A DNA stretch of 64,000 nt, taken from positions 1-64,000 of the forward strand of contig NZ_VFES01000007.1 in NCBI RefSeq assembly GCF_007858185.1, in the 5' to 3' direction. The notes beneath the pieces were generated by a model. That model was given only the letters and a program-made list of their open reading frames with translations. It searched no databases and was not told the DNA's origin. Positions 35,548-43,613 of this stretch are shown here, in pieces. This DNA is from Pseudomonas grimontii (GTDB lineage: Bacteria; Pseudomonadota; Gammaproteobacteria; Pseudomonadales; Pseudomonadaceae). How positions within the stretch are numbered: the stretch's first letter is position 1; each line of letters starts with the position of its first letter. The position numbers were made by a program, and so were the translations under genes.

Positions 35548-36000
35548 ATGAATCTGATTCTGTTATTGGTGCTGGTGATTGCGGCCGGTGCGGTGTTGAG
35601 TGTGCAGGCGGCGATCAATGGTCGCCTCGGCCAGGCGGTGGGCGTGTTGCGCAGCAGTTTGTTGACCTTTGCGGTCGGCGCGCTCACTACCGCGTTGTTG
35701 ATTTTCTTCTTCGAACCGGCCCAGTCCGTGAGCCTGCTCGACGTGCCCAAATGGCAATTGACCGGCGCCCTGTTCGGCGTGGTGTACATGATGGTGATGG
35801 TCGGCGCCGTGCCGGTGGTCGGCACGGCGGTGGCGACCGTGGCCGTGATCACCGGGCAATTGGGCATGGGCATGCTGATTGATAACTTCGGTTGGCTGGG
35901 CAATCCGGCTGTCGAACTGTCGAGCAGCCGCATCCTGGCGATGGTGTGCCTGGCGCTGGCGCTGGTCTTTATGTACCGCAGCAATACGCGTACTGACTGA
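35548..36000 (+). CDS. DMT-superfamily small transporter subunit (DUF606/YdcZ), second of a pair
   Basis: The 150-residue protein has five TM helices, VPKWQLTGALFGVVYMMVMV and GQLGMGMLIDNFGWLG, clearly paralogous to the preceding gene. ATG 35548 follows GGGTAAGG, partly overlapping the upstream stop, so translation is probably coupled. The two together likely form one transporter of unknown substrate. Confidence 0.88.
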   Translation: MNLILLLVLVIAAGAVLSVQAAINGRLGQAVGVLRSSLLTFAVGALTTALLIFFFEPAQSVSLLDVPKWQLTGALFGVVYMMVMVGAVPVVGTAVATVAVITGQLGMGMLIDNFGWLGNPAVELSSSRILAMVCLALALVFMYRSNTRTD

Positions 36001-36088
36001 TGGTTTGAACCATCGCCGACAGCGGGCAGTCACTGCTTAAGGTGCCGGCAGTCGCCGCACCGGACGACCATGAAAAAGGAGTCTGACC

Positions 36089-36259
36089 ATGCCAGATCAA
36101 ACCTGTGCCTGCCCACACTGCAAGTGTGTGCTCGGTGCTGATGCGGTAATGAAGGACGGTAAAGGCTATTGCTGCCAGGGCTGTGCCGAGCACCATGCCC
36201 ATGGTGAGCCTTGTGCGGCGGCGACGGGGTGCGAGTGCGCCAAGTCCGCTAAAGCCTGA
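36089..36259 (+). CDS. Small bacterial metallothionein (SmtA/PmtA type)
   Basis: The 56-residue protein contains 10 Cys and 4 His. Cys occur in the CACPHCKC block near the N-terminus, in CCQGC in the middle and in CECA near the end; His residues sit in PHC and EHHAH. This layout matches cyanobacterial and Pseudomonas metallothioneins, which bind Zn2+, Cd2+ or Cu+ through Cys/His clusters. AAGGAG precedes the ATG. It is transcribed alone and a hairpin follows. P. aeruginosa PmtA is a known relative; metal regulation is likely but no operator was recognised. Confidence 0.92.
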   Translation: MPDQTCACPHCKCVLGADAVMKDGKGYCCQGCAEHHAHGEPCAAATGCECAKSAKA

Positions 36260-36272
36260 GCGTGGCTAAAGC

Positions 36273-36300
36273 TGTGGGAGTGGACTTGCTCCCTCCCACA
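36273..36300. repeat. Short REP-like hairpin between convergent genes
   Basis: TGTGGGAG (36273-36280) pairs with CTCCCACA (36293-36300) around TGGACTTGCTCC. It resembles a diverged REP unit and lies between the convergent metallothionein and DUF3509 genes, where it could terminate both transcripts. Confidence 0.65.
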
Positions 36301-36320
36301 TCTGATCTGTTACGTTCTGG

Positions 36321-36584
36321 CTATTGGGGTTCCAGCTCCAGGCGCAGGCTGTGGTCGGACAAGCGCTGGCTATCTTTCACTACACCGCTGGTTCGGCGGC
36401 CTTCCAACGCTAACACTACCGTTTGCGCATCATGCAAATCGTCCGGCAGGGGCTGGAATACCTTCAGCACCAGCCAGCCGGGTTTGTGCTGCAAGCTGAC
36501 CTGGCACTCGACATGCCTGGCCAGCGGCCCGAACAAGGTGTCGCGCGTGTAGTCGATGCGCGCCTTGCCGTTGATTGAATCCAT
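36321..36584 (-). CDS. DUF3509-like small protein
   Basis: This 87-residue cytoplasmic protein is of the Pseudomonas DUF3509 type: RIDYTRDTLFGPLARHVECQ, a central beta strand LVLKVFQPLP and the end LRLELEP. ATG 36584 has GGGAGAG upstream. The function is unknown. It lies 16 bp downstream of another small gene on the same strand and may be co-transcribed with it. Confidence 0.7.
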   Translation of the reverse strand: MDSINGKARIDYTRDTLFGPLARHVECQVSLQHKPGWLVLKVFQPLPDDLHDAQTVVLALEGRRTSGVVKDSQRLSDHSLRLELEPQ

Positions 36585-36600
36585 GGTTATCTCTCCCTGA

Positions 36601-36843
36601 TCAAGCCTGGGCGCGCGCATCCGAGCGGCGCCATTGCACATTGGTAATGCCGAACTTCTCGGCCTGTTCCTGGCTGGTCTTCTTCACCTGCTCGCGGGAA
36701 AAACGGCCGATACGGCCTACGCCCGCGTCACAGCTTGCCCAATGCCAGGCTTCGGCGGCATCGAGCTTTTCCAGACGAATAATGAATGACTTGGCTTCGC
36801 CATGGAGGCTGTAGTCGATTACAAACAGTTTTGCGTTATTCAT
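36601..36843 (-). CDS. Small conserved protein (DUF6555-like)
   Basis: The 80-residue protein starts MNNAKLFVIDYSLHGEAKSF and contains EAWHWASCDAGVGRIG and QAEKFGITNVQWR. Such proteins are common in Pseudomonas, where they were annotated as hypothetical. ATG 36843 is internal to a longer frame that has no family resemblance. No domain of known function, TM helix or signal peptide is visible. Confidence 0.65.
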   Translation of the reverse strand: MNNAKLFVIDYSLHGEAKSFIIRLEKLDAAEAWHWASCDAGVGRIGRFSREQVKKTSQEQAEKFGITNVQWRRSDARAQA

Positions 36844-36959
36844 TGGCCCATCAACCCTGGTGGTGTAAGCAAGTGATCGCCCACGGCCGCAAAAATTCAC
36901 TCGGATTGTCGGGCGGTGGTCATTACCATGGCGGCTGACTCCCCATAGATGTGCTTCCC

Positions 36960-37736
36960 ATGGCCCTGGCCGCACCCCCCGATCTCAGTGATCACGCCGT
37001 CCCCGTGCAACCCCTGGCACGCACGTACCCGCGTGGCCTGTACGTGGAACCCCATAGCCACGACTGGGGCCAATTGCTCTATGCCATGAGCGGCGTGATG
37101 TGGGTCGAGACCCCTCGGGAGGCTCTGGTGGTACCGCCCCAGCGTGCCGTCTGGCTGCCGCCGGGGGTTGAGCACGGGATCCGTGTGGTGTCGGATTTGC
37201 AGATGCGCAATATCTATTTGCGCCCGGCCTTGGCGGCGACATTGGACAGCCAGGTGCAGGTGATTGAGGTCGGTGGGCTGCTGCGCGAATTGATCGTCAC
37301 GCTGGTGGAGCAGGGCGACAGCGGTGACGCGGGGTATTACGACGCGGTAGTCGGCCTGGCCCTGCTGGAATTGCGCCGGGCACGCCGCTCGCAGATCCGT
37401 ATCGCCATGCCGGTGGAAGCCGATCGCCGGCTGATCAGCGCGTGCCAAGCGGTCATGGCGGCGCCGTCCCTGGAGATTCCTTTCGAGCAGCACGCTGAAG
37501 CGGCAGGTGCCAGCGTGCGCACCTTGGCGCGGTTGTTCCAGCACCACTTGGGCATGGGCTTCGCCGAATGGCGCCGCCAGGTGCAATTGGCCACGGCGGT
37601 GGCCGAGTTGATCCAGGGGCAGTCGGTCAGCGCTATCGCGCGTTCCCTGGGGTATTCGCCGAGCAGTTTCAGCGACATGTTCCGGCGTGAACTGGGGATG
37701 GCGCCTTCTCAGTATGTGAGTTGGCCGAAATCCTGA
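36960..37736 (+). CDS. AraC-family transcriptional regulator with cupin sensor
   Basis: The 258-residue protein has an N-terminal cupin (about residues 20-95; PHSHDWGQLLYAMSGVMWV, LPPGVEHGI) and a C-terminal pair of HTH motifs (about 160-255; TLARLFQHHLGMGFAEWRRQ and AIARSLGYSPSSFSDMFRRE). This is the short AraC form seen in regulators of efflux or aromatic metabolism. A GTG at 36951 is an alternative start. It is divergent from the small genes at 36321-36843 and 69 bp from xapX. Confidence 0.88.
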   Translation: MALAAPPDLSDHAVPVQPLARTYPRGLYVEPHSHDWGQLLYAMSGVMWVETPREALVVPPQRAVWLPPGVEHGIRVVSDLQMRNIYLRPALAATLDSQVQVIEVGGLLRELIVTLVEQGDSGDAGYYDAVVGLALLELRRARRSQIRIAMPVEADRRLISACQAVMAAPSLEIPFEQHAEAAGASVRTLARLFQHHLGMGFAEWRRQVQLATAVAELIQGQSVSAIARSLGYSPSSFSDMFRRELGMAPSQYVSWPKS

Positions 37737-37805
37737 AGCGTTTGGCCGATGCTGCCGGGGTGGGCTTCCTACACTAAGCCCATCAAATCACCAGGCGCCG
37801 CCCCC

Positions 37806-37979
37806 ATGAGTTACCTGATCTCCCTTGCCATTGGCCTCTTTGTCGGCGTGATCTACGGCGCGCTGGACTTCCGCTCGCCCGCACCGCCCGCCATCGCGCT
37901 GGTGGGCCTGATGGGCATGCTGCTCGGCGAAAAACTCTGGCCCATGGGACGGCAGTTGGTCAGCGGTTGGTTGTCCTGA
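37806..37979 (+). CDS. XapX-domain small membrane protein
   Basis: The 57-residue protein has two TM helices (SYLISLAIGLFVGVIYGAL and PAIALVGLMGMLLGE) joined by the conserved RSPAPPA loop. It belongs to the XapX family, whose role is unknown. ATG 37806 was chosen because the family begins here. The oxidoreductase gene follows after 30 bp and may share its transcript. Confidence 0.85.
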   Translation: MSYLISLAIGLFVGVIYGALDFRSPAPPAIALVGLMGMLLGEKLWPMGRQLVSGWLS

Positions 37980-38009
37980 TTCCTTTTCTCCCTTCGATGG
38001 ATACTGGTC

Positions 38010-38969
38010 ATGAAAGCACTGCAATTTTCCGCCGCTGGCGACCTCACCGCCCTGGGCTTCGTCGACGTCGCCACGCCGGTGCCGGCCGCCGATGAAGTGC
38101 TGGTACAGATCAAGGCCGCGGGCCTCAACCCCAGCGACGTGAAGAACGTACTCGGGCGTTTCCCCTACACCACCGTGCCGCGCATACCGGGCCGCGACTT
38201 TGCCGGCGTGGTCGTGCAAGGTCCGCAGGCGTTGGTGGGGCAGGAGGTCTGGGGCACCGGTCGCGACCTGGGCTTTTTCGCCGACGGTTCCCATGCCCAG
38301 TACCTCACCGTGTCGGCCAAAGGCGTCGCGCACAAACCTACGCACCTGAGTTTTGCCCAGGCCGCCAGCCTGGGAGTGCCGTACACCACTGCCTGGGATG
38401 CGCTGGAGCGCAGTGGCGTGGGCAAAGGCACGCGGTTACTGGTAATCGGCGCTAATGGTGCGGTGGGCAGTGCGGCATTGGCCTTGGCGAACATCCGGGG
38501 TGCCCAGGTGTTGGCGGCGGTGCGCAAGGCTGACCAGGTCGAGGTGTTGCAGGGGCAAGGGTTCGACGCGATTGCCTTGGGCACGCCCGAAGCGCTGGGC
38601 GCGCAGGTGAATGCGGTGTTCAAGGGCGGCGCCGATGTGATCTTCGACACCACCGGTTTCTGGCTACCGGCGGCCGTGGCAGGCCTGGCGCCGTTCGGTC
38701 GCATCGCGATCATTGCCGCGCCGGTGGACGGCCATGTACAACTGCCGGCCTTGGCCCTGTACCGCAAGGGCGGCTCGGTGGTGGGGATCAATTCATTGCT
38801 CTACAACTGTGAACAGTGCGCGGTAATGCTGGAGCAGTTCGGGCGTTTCTTCGATGAAGGCCTGCTGCCGTTGCCGACCGGCCTGCGCGAAGTGGCGCTG
38901 GCCGATGGCGTGCAGTGCTATGAGGACGTGAATCAAGGCAGTGCGGACAAGATCATCTTGCTGCCTTGA
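38010..38969 (+). CDS. Quinone oxidoreductase-like MDR dehydrogenase
   Basis: The 319-residue protein has a GroES-like N-terminal half (VQIKAAGLNPSDVKNVLGRF and IPGRDFAGVV) and a Rossmann half binding NADPH (LLVIGANGAVGSAALALA). The Cys/His ligands of catalytic zinc are absent, placing it with zeta-crystallin/quinone oxidoreductases. Its substrate is unknown. The gene converges with the nucleoside permease gene, with 16 bp between stops. Confidence 0.88.
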   Translation: MKALQFSAAGDLTALGFVDVATPVPAADEVLVQIKAAGLNPSDVKNVLGRFPYTTVPRIPGRDFAGVVVQGPQALVGQEVWGTGRDLGFFADGSHAQYLTVSAKGVAHKPTHLSFAQAASLGVPYTTAWDALERSGVGKGTRLLVIGANGAVGSAALALANIRGAQVLAAVRKADQVEVLQGQGFDAIALGTPEALGAQVNAVFKGGADVIFDTTGFWLPAAVAGLAPFGRIAIIAAPVDGHVQLPALALYRKGGSVVGINSLLYNCEQCAVMLEQFGRFFDEGLLPLPTGLREVALADGVQCYEDVNQGSADKIILLP

Positions 38970-38985
38970 CACGTTTCTCTCCGCA

Positions 38986-40014
38986 CTAGGCTTCTGGGAC
39001 GCCTTTCTCCCATGCCGACCAGTTCTTGAGGATCGCCTGTACCAGCGGGTTACCCGTGCGGTACAGGTTTTCCAGCGCCGGTACGAACCCACCCTGGTCG
39101 GCGTATTTGAGCAGGTTGTCCACTTCGCTGTAGCCAGGGTACGGGCGGTCGAAGTCCGATCCGGCACGTACGACGGCCAGGCGCTGGATATCCACTAACC
39201 CTTCACGGCTGGCGCGCAGCAGGGCTTCGTAGGTGGAGTTGTCCTCCTGTTGGGTGGTGCAGTACTCGCCTTTGTTATCCGTAAGCAACTTGGTCCACAC
39301 CTCGGCGCGTTCGCTCAGGCGCGTGCCGGAGAACCAGGTATTGCCCGCCAGGGTGTCGCAGCGGGTGACTTGTGGCGGCTGGTTGGCGGGCGCGGCGGGG
39401 TAGTGTTTGCGCCAGGCGGCGGACTCCTTGCTTTCCGTGAGTTCGACTTTGTGCGACAGGGCGAATGCCTTGGCCTGCAGTTTGGGGTTCAGCTCAAACA
39501 CTTCGGTCTTGTAGTCCAGTGGCGGCTTTTCGTTGGGCCCCTTGGTGTTGATGCCGAGATAGCCGGTCGGCCAATCCTTGGGTGCATCCCGCGAATCCAG
39601 CTCCCACTGGGTGCCGAATTCCACCAGGTAGTGGGCCCAGGCGGCGGTGCCGATGGTGCCGTGCTTGGGGCTGATGCCGGCAATCCCGGCGATCAGGAAA
39701 TAGCTCTGGCGCAGGTCGAACTTGGGCGACAACGCCAGGGCCAGGGTGGACGCGGCGGCGTTGGTCTGGCCCATGCCGGTCACCAGCAGGCACACGTCCC
39801 GGGTGTTGCAGCGGATCACCGGGTATTCGGCGGACAGCCCCGGCACGCGCACTTCCTGCTTGAGTTCCAGGCGGTCGATCCAGGTTTGCGCCTCGGGGGC
39901 GAACATGGTGATCAGCATCACCTTGGGCTTGATGGGGGCAGCAGAGTCAGCCAGCACCACGTGGGGCAGCAGCGCCAGGCCGACGGCCAGCGAGAGATGG
40001 GTAAATGTATTCAT
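38986..40014 (-). CDS. Purine nucleoside permease (NUP family), exported
   Basis: The 342-residue protein has a signal peptide (LADS near residue 23) and the NUP family domain: KVMLITMFAPEAQTWIDRL, VTGMGQTNAAAS and SYFLIAGIAGISPKHGTIG. The family is named after a Candida nucleoside permease, but the fold resembles nucleoside phosphorylases and no TM helices are present, so bacterial members may be periplasmic nucleoside-binding or cleaving enzymes. It lies 14 bp downstream of the Tsx-like channel gene, which supports a role in nucleoside use. Confidence 0.85.
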   Translation of the reverse strand: MNTFTHLSLAVGLALLPHVVLADSAAPIKPKVMLITMFAPEAQTWIDRLELKQEVRVPGLSAEYPVIRCNTRDVCLLVTGMGQTNAAASTLALALSPKFDLRQSYFLIAGIAGISPKHGTIGTAAWAHYLVEFGTQWELDSRDAPKDWPTGYLGINTKGPNEKPPLDYKTEVFELNPKLQAKAFALSHKVELTESKESAAWRKHYPAAPANQPPQVTRCDTLAGNTWFSGTRLSERAEVWTKLLTDNKGEYCTTQQEDNSTYEALLRASREGLVDIQRLAVVRAGSDFDRPYPGYSEVDNLLKYADQGGFVPALENLYRTGNPLVQAILKNWSAWEKGVPEA

Positions 40015-40028
40015 CTAATACTCCTTGA

Positions 40029-40976
40029 TCAGAATTGGTAGCCCACGCCGGCGTAATAACCCCAGCCGTCGGAGCGGGCGCGGAAGTTACCCTCGCCGAA
40101 GTTCAACTCGCTGCCATCTTCCCAGTTGCCGCCGTTATGAAAATAACGACCGACCAGGGTAAAGCGCAGGTGGGTGAAGGAATACAGCAGCACGTTGGTC
40201 GCCACCAGGGCGTTGGCGGTGCGCGCCGGGTTGTCCTTGTGCAGGTCCGAGCCGAAATCGTAGTTGGTGAAACCGATATAGGTCAGCGACGCACCGTTGT
40301 CGAACTTGCCGATGGGCACGATGTATTTCATCTGTGCGCGGTAGCCGTCCCAGGAATACTCATTGCTGGCACCGTAGTTTTCCCATTGATAACGCCCGTA
40401 GAAGTTCGCCGACAGGTTGACCCGCGAGTGGGTGTCGATGTCTGTGCCGAGGCCGCTGTACAGGGTGTTGGCGCGGTTGGCTTTATTGCTGCCGTGGTCG
40501 TAGACCCAGTCGAACGCCACATACCATTCCTTGAATGGGCCGATGGCCAGGCTGCGTCCGGCCAGGTAGTCGATGGAGATACGCGGCTCGTGCTCCATGA
40601 AGACCGGCGAGCCATGGTCCCACGCGCCTTTGTCGTTACTGTTGCCGATGCCGAGGATCTTCGGCACGTCGATGTAGCCGTACAACTCGAAGGGCCCCTT
40701 GCGGCCGAAGTACTCGTATTCAAGGTAGACATCATCCTGCGGCTTGGGGCCGAAGCTGATGTCTTTGCTGCCGATCAGCGTCAGGTCCTGGTTGAACCAC
40801 TCCGACAGATAGACGCCTTTTTTTGCCGGGCTGGCTTCAGGGCTCAGGGTTTCGCCCTGTGCTGAGTCATCGACGGGTTTTTCCTGCGCCAAAATGGGTG
40901 CGCTGAGTACTCCCGTAACGGCGGCCAGTAGCAAGGAAACACCAAAGCAAGCACGGGGCCTAGAGGTGGGGTGCAT
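40029..40976 (-). CDS. Outer-membrane nucleoside channel (Tsx/OmpK-like)
   Basis: The 315-residue protein has a signal peptide, a linker, and a 12-strand beta-barrel of the Tsx/OmpK family ending in QF, with YLEYEYFGRKGPFELYGYID and WYVAFDWVYDHG. Tsx channels admit nucleosides through the outer membrane. It leads a two-gene operon with the NUP gene. The 155-bp region upstream holds a perfect PurR-like palindrome. Confidence 0.88.
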   Translation of the reverse strand: MHPTSRPRACFGVSLLLAAVTGVLSAPILAQEKPVDDSAQGETLSPEASPAKKGVYLSEWFNQDLTLIGSKDISFGPKPQDDVYLEYEYFGRKGPFELYGYIDVPKILGIGNSNDKGAWDHGSPVFMEHEPRISIDYLAGRSLAIGPFKEWYVAFDWVYDHGSNKANRANTLYSGLGTDIDTHSRVNLSANFYGRYQWENYGASNEYSWDGYRAQMKYIVPIGKFDNGASLTYIGFTNYDFGSDLHKDNPARTANALVATNVLLYSFTHLRFTLVGRYFHNGGNWEDGSELNFGEGNFRARSDGWGYYAGVGYQF

Positions 40977-41050
40977 TGAAAGTCCCTATTCGTACGCGGT
41001 TTGAACCCGGTTCATCGGGTAGCGGTGAACTTGGCTGCCAAGTTCGTACC

Positions 41051-41062
41051 GCAAACGTTTGC
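41051..41062. promoter_or_regulatory. PurR/LacI-type operator upstream of the nucleoside channel gene
   Basis: GCAAACGTTTGC is a perfect 12-bp palindrome lying 75 bp upstream of the channel start. It equals the core of the E. coli PurR box (GCAAACGTTTGC), a LacI-family operator. Control of nucleoside uptake by a LacI-type regulator is inferred; no such regulator gene is in the window. Confidence 0.6.
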
Positions 41063-41131
41063 ACAGGCTGTACCAACTTTGATCAATGGCTTGAATGCCA
41101 TGGAAAAAATCTGAATTAATCGACCTTTTGA

Positions 41132-42070
41132 TCAGAAATGACTGGGTGTCATTTTTTCGATGGGGTTGAACAGGTGCATCGCCGTTTCGCGGCGATATTC
41201 GCTGGGCGTCTGGTGCATCTCGATCCGAAAGTGCCGGTTGAAGTTGGACAGGTTGGCGTAGCCCACTTCAAAACAAATATCCGCCACCGACATCTCGCTT
41301 TGCAGCAATAACCGGCAGGCGCGTTGCACGCGGAATTTGCGCATCAGGTCGATAAACCCATGGCCCGTGTTGCGCTTGAAGAAGCGTGAGAAGCCCGGTT
41401 CGCTCATATCCAGTTGCTGGGCGATGACCGAGAGGCGCAGGTCGCCGGTGAGTTCACGCATCAGGTAGTCGAAGGCCTTGTTGATGCGCTCGGCGCTGCG
41501 GGCGTCCAGGATCGGTGCGTAACAGGGGCTGGCCAAGGCCTTTACGTGCTGCGCCGGGGCGTTTTTCAGGCAGTCGAGCAGTTGCAGGAACAGGATCAGC
41601 CGTTGCAGGCCGTGGGCGCTGCCGACGGCTTCCATCAAGCGCGCAGCCTGCACGGCGGTGTCGCCGCTGAACTCCAGGCCGCGCCGGGCCTGTTCGAACA
41701 GCGCGTGCAAGTCGCCGAGCTCCGGCAGCGTGTGGCGCAGGGCGAGGAGGGCGGCGCCGTCGAATTGCAGCACCACGTCGCGGTTAGCCAGGTGTTCGTC
41801 GGGGGCCAGTTCGCCGATCCAGTCGTGGGGCAGATCCGGGCCGATCAGCGCGACATGCCCGGCACTGAACGCACCGATATAGTCGCCCGCCACCAACTTG
41901 CCGCTGCCCTGGCGGATCAGGTGGATTTCAAATTCGGGGTGGTGGTTCCAGCGCGCCAGCGCGTAAGGGTAGTCGTGTTCGAACCAGCGAAAGCAGTGCT
42001 GTGGCTCGGGCAAGATCACCTCCAGCTCGGCGGGTCGGTGTTCGAACAGCTTGGCGCGACTGACGGGCAT
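41132..42070 (-). CDS. AraC-family regulator of polyol use (MtlR-like)
   Basis: The 312-residue protein has an N-terminal cupin-like sensor (about 20-130; HPEFEIHLIRQGSGKLVAGD, LIGPDLPHDW) and a C-terminal AraC DNA-binding domain (about 210-300; LSVIAQQLDMSEPGFSRFFK and VADICFEVGYANLSNFNRHF). It resembles MtlR, the activator of the mannitol/sorbitol/arabitol operon in P. fluorescens. It is divergent from the polyol binding-protein gene with a 211-bp intergenic region that contains an inverted repeat. Confidence 0.85.
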   Translation of the reverse strand: MPVSRAKLFEHRPAELEVILPEPQHCFRWFEHDYPYALARWNHHPEFEIHLIRQGSGKLVAGDYIGAFSAGHVALIGPDLPHDWIGELAPDEHLANRDVVLQFDGAALLALRHTLPELGDLHALFEQARRGLEFSGDTAVQAARLMEAVGSAHGLQRLILFLQLLDCLKNAPAQHVKALASPCYAPILDARSAERINKAFDYLMRELTGDLRLSVIAQQLDMSEPGFSRFFKRNTGHGFIDLMRKFRVQRACRLLLQSEMSVADICFEVGYANLSNFNRHFRIEMHQTPSEYRRETAMHLFNPIEKMTPSHF

Positions 42071-42152
42071 GGTGATGCCTCTTCTATGGGTGCAATCGCC
42101 TCAAAATACGCGGGTTGGCAATACCAGCGCTACCCCCGGTTTCGCCCGGCAC

Positions 42153-42194
42153 TGATACTTTTTTGCTCCCTATGCAGCGGTTAAAAAAGTATCA
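42153..42194. promoter_or_regulatory. Inverted repeat in the polyol promoter region
   Basis: TGATACTTTTTT (42153-42164) and AAAAAAGTATCA (42183-42194) are perfect 12-bp inverted arms with an 18-bp centre. They lie between the divergent regulator and binding-protein genes, 88 bp before the latter start, and are a candidate site for the AraC-type regulator. Confidence 0.6.
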
Positions 42195-42281
42195 GCCAGG
42201 CATGCGCCAGGCGTTTGTGAGGGCCTGGCCCAAGCTGCTGTAATCGGCCCTCAACAACAAAAACACCAGGTGGAAACCGCT

Positions 42282-43592
42282 ATGTTAAAGCTCCCGCAAG
42301 CGTTGTTCCTGCTTTCCGGCCTGGCCTTGGCCATGCCCAGCCAGGCTGCCGACACCGTGACCATCGCTACCGTCAACAACAGCGATATGATCCGCATGCA
42401 GCGTTTGTCCAAGGTGTTCGAGCAGCAGCACCCGGACATCCAGCTCAACTGGGTGGTGTTGGAAGAAAACGTGCTGCGCCAGCGCCTCACCACCGACATC
42501 GCCACCCAGGGCGGCCAGTTCGACGTGCTCACCATCGGCACCTACGAAACCCCGCTGTGGGGCGCCAAGCACTGGCTGGAGCCGCTGACCCAACTGCCGG
42601 CCGATTACGATGCCGATGATATTTTCCCCTCGGTACGCCAGGGCCTGTCGGTCAACGACACCCTGTATGCCCTGCCGTTCTACGGGGAAAGCACCGTCAC
42701 CTACTACCGCACCGACCTGTTCAAGCAAGCCGGTCTGAGCATGCCCGCGCACCCGACCTGGACCCAGCTCGGTGAATTCGCCGCCCAGCTCACCGCCAAG
42801 GACAAGGGCCAGTACGGCATGTGCCTGCGTGGAAAGGCCGGTTGGGGCGAGAACATCGCGCTGCTGAGCACCATGGCCAACGCCTTTGGTGCGCGCTGGT
42901 TCGATGAGCAATGGAAGCCGGAATTGACCAGCCCCGAATGGACGGCAGCGGCCAACTTCTACGTCAACACCCTTAAGCAATACGGCCCGCCGGGTGTGTC
43001 CAGCAACGGCTTCAACGAAACCCTGGCGCTGTTCAACAGCGGCAAATGTGCGATCTGGGTCGATGCCAGCGTCGCCGGCTCCTTCACCACCGACAAGAGC
43101 CAGAGCAAAGTCGCTGACAGCGTAGGCTTCGCCGCAGCCCCCACCGAAGTGACCGACAAGGGATCCTCCTGGCTGTACGCCTGGTCGCTGGCGATCCCGG
43201 CCACCTCCCAGCACAAGGACGCCGCCAAGGCCTTTATTGCCTGGGCTACGTCCAAGGACTACATCCAGCTGGTCGCCGATAAAGAAGGCATCACCAACGT
43301 ACCGCCTGGTACCCGCCAGTCCACCTACAGCGCGGCGTACCTCAAGGCCGCACCGTTTGCCCAAGTGACCCTGGAGATGATGCAGCACGCCGACCCCGCG
43401 CACCCGTCGGCCAAACCCGTGCCGTACGTGGGCATCCAGTACGTGACCATCCCGGAGTTCCAGGCCATCGGCACGTCCGTCGGCAAACTGTTCTCGGCGG
43501 CGCTGACGGGCGGCATGTCGGTTGAGCAGGCGCTGCTCCAGGCGCAGTCAACCACCGAGCGCGAAATGAAACGCGCCGGCTATCCCAAATAA
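42282..43592 (+). CDS. Polyol ABC transporter substrate-binding protein (MtlE-like)
   Basis: The 436-residue periplasmic protein has a signal peptide ending SQAA (about residue 23) and the family-1 solute-binding fold: MQRLSKVFEQQHPDIQLNWV, LPFYGESTVTYYRTDLF and SSWLYAWSLAIPATS. It closely resembles MtlE/SmoE, which bind mannitol, sorbitol and arabitol. ATG 42282 follows CCAGGTGG; a GTG at 42270 is possible. In P. fluorescens the gene is normally followed by permease genes mtlF and mtlG and the ATPase gene mtlK, but here a dehydrogenase follows after 21 bp, so it cannot function as an importer without components encoded elsewhere. Confidence 0.9.
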   Translation: MLKLPQALFLLSGLALAMPSQAADTVTIATVNNSDMIRMQRLSKVFEQQHPDIQLNWVVLEENVLRQRLTTDIATQGGQFDVLTIGTYETPLWGAKHWLEPLTQLPADYDADDIFPSVRQGLSVNDTLYALPFYGESTVTYYRTDLFKQAGLSMPAHPTWTQLGEFAAQLTAKDKGQYGMCLRGKAGWGENIALLSTMANAFGARWFDEQWKPELTSPEWTAAANFYVNTLKQYGPPGVSSNGFNETLALFNSGKCAIWVDASVAGSFTTDKSQSKVADSVGFAAAPTEVTDKGSSWLYAWSLAIPATSQHKDAAKAFIAWATSKDYIQLVADKEGITNVPPGTRQSTYSAAYLKAAPFAQVTLEMMQHADPAHPSAKPVPYVGIQYVTIPEFQAIGTSVGKLFSAALTGGMSVEQALLQAQSTTEREMKRAGYPK

Positions 43593-43613
43593 TATTCAAA
43601 GGACACATGCCTG

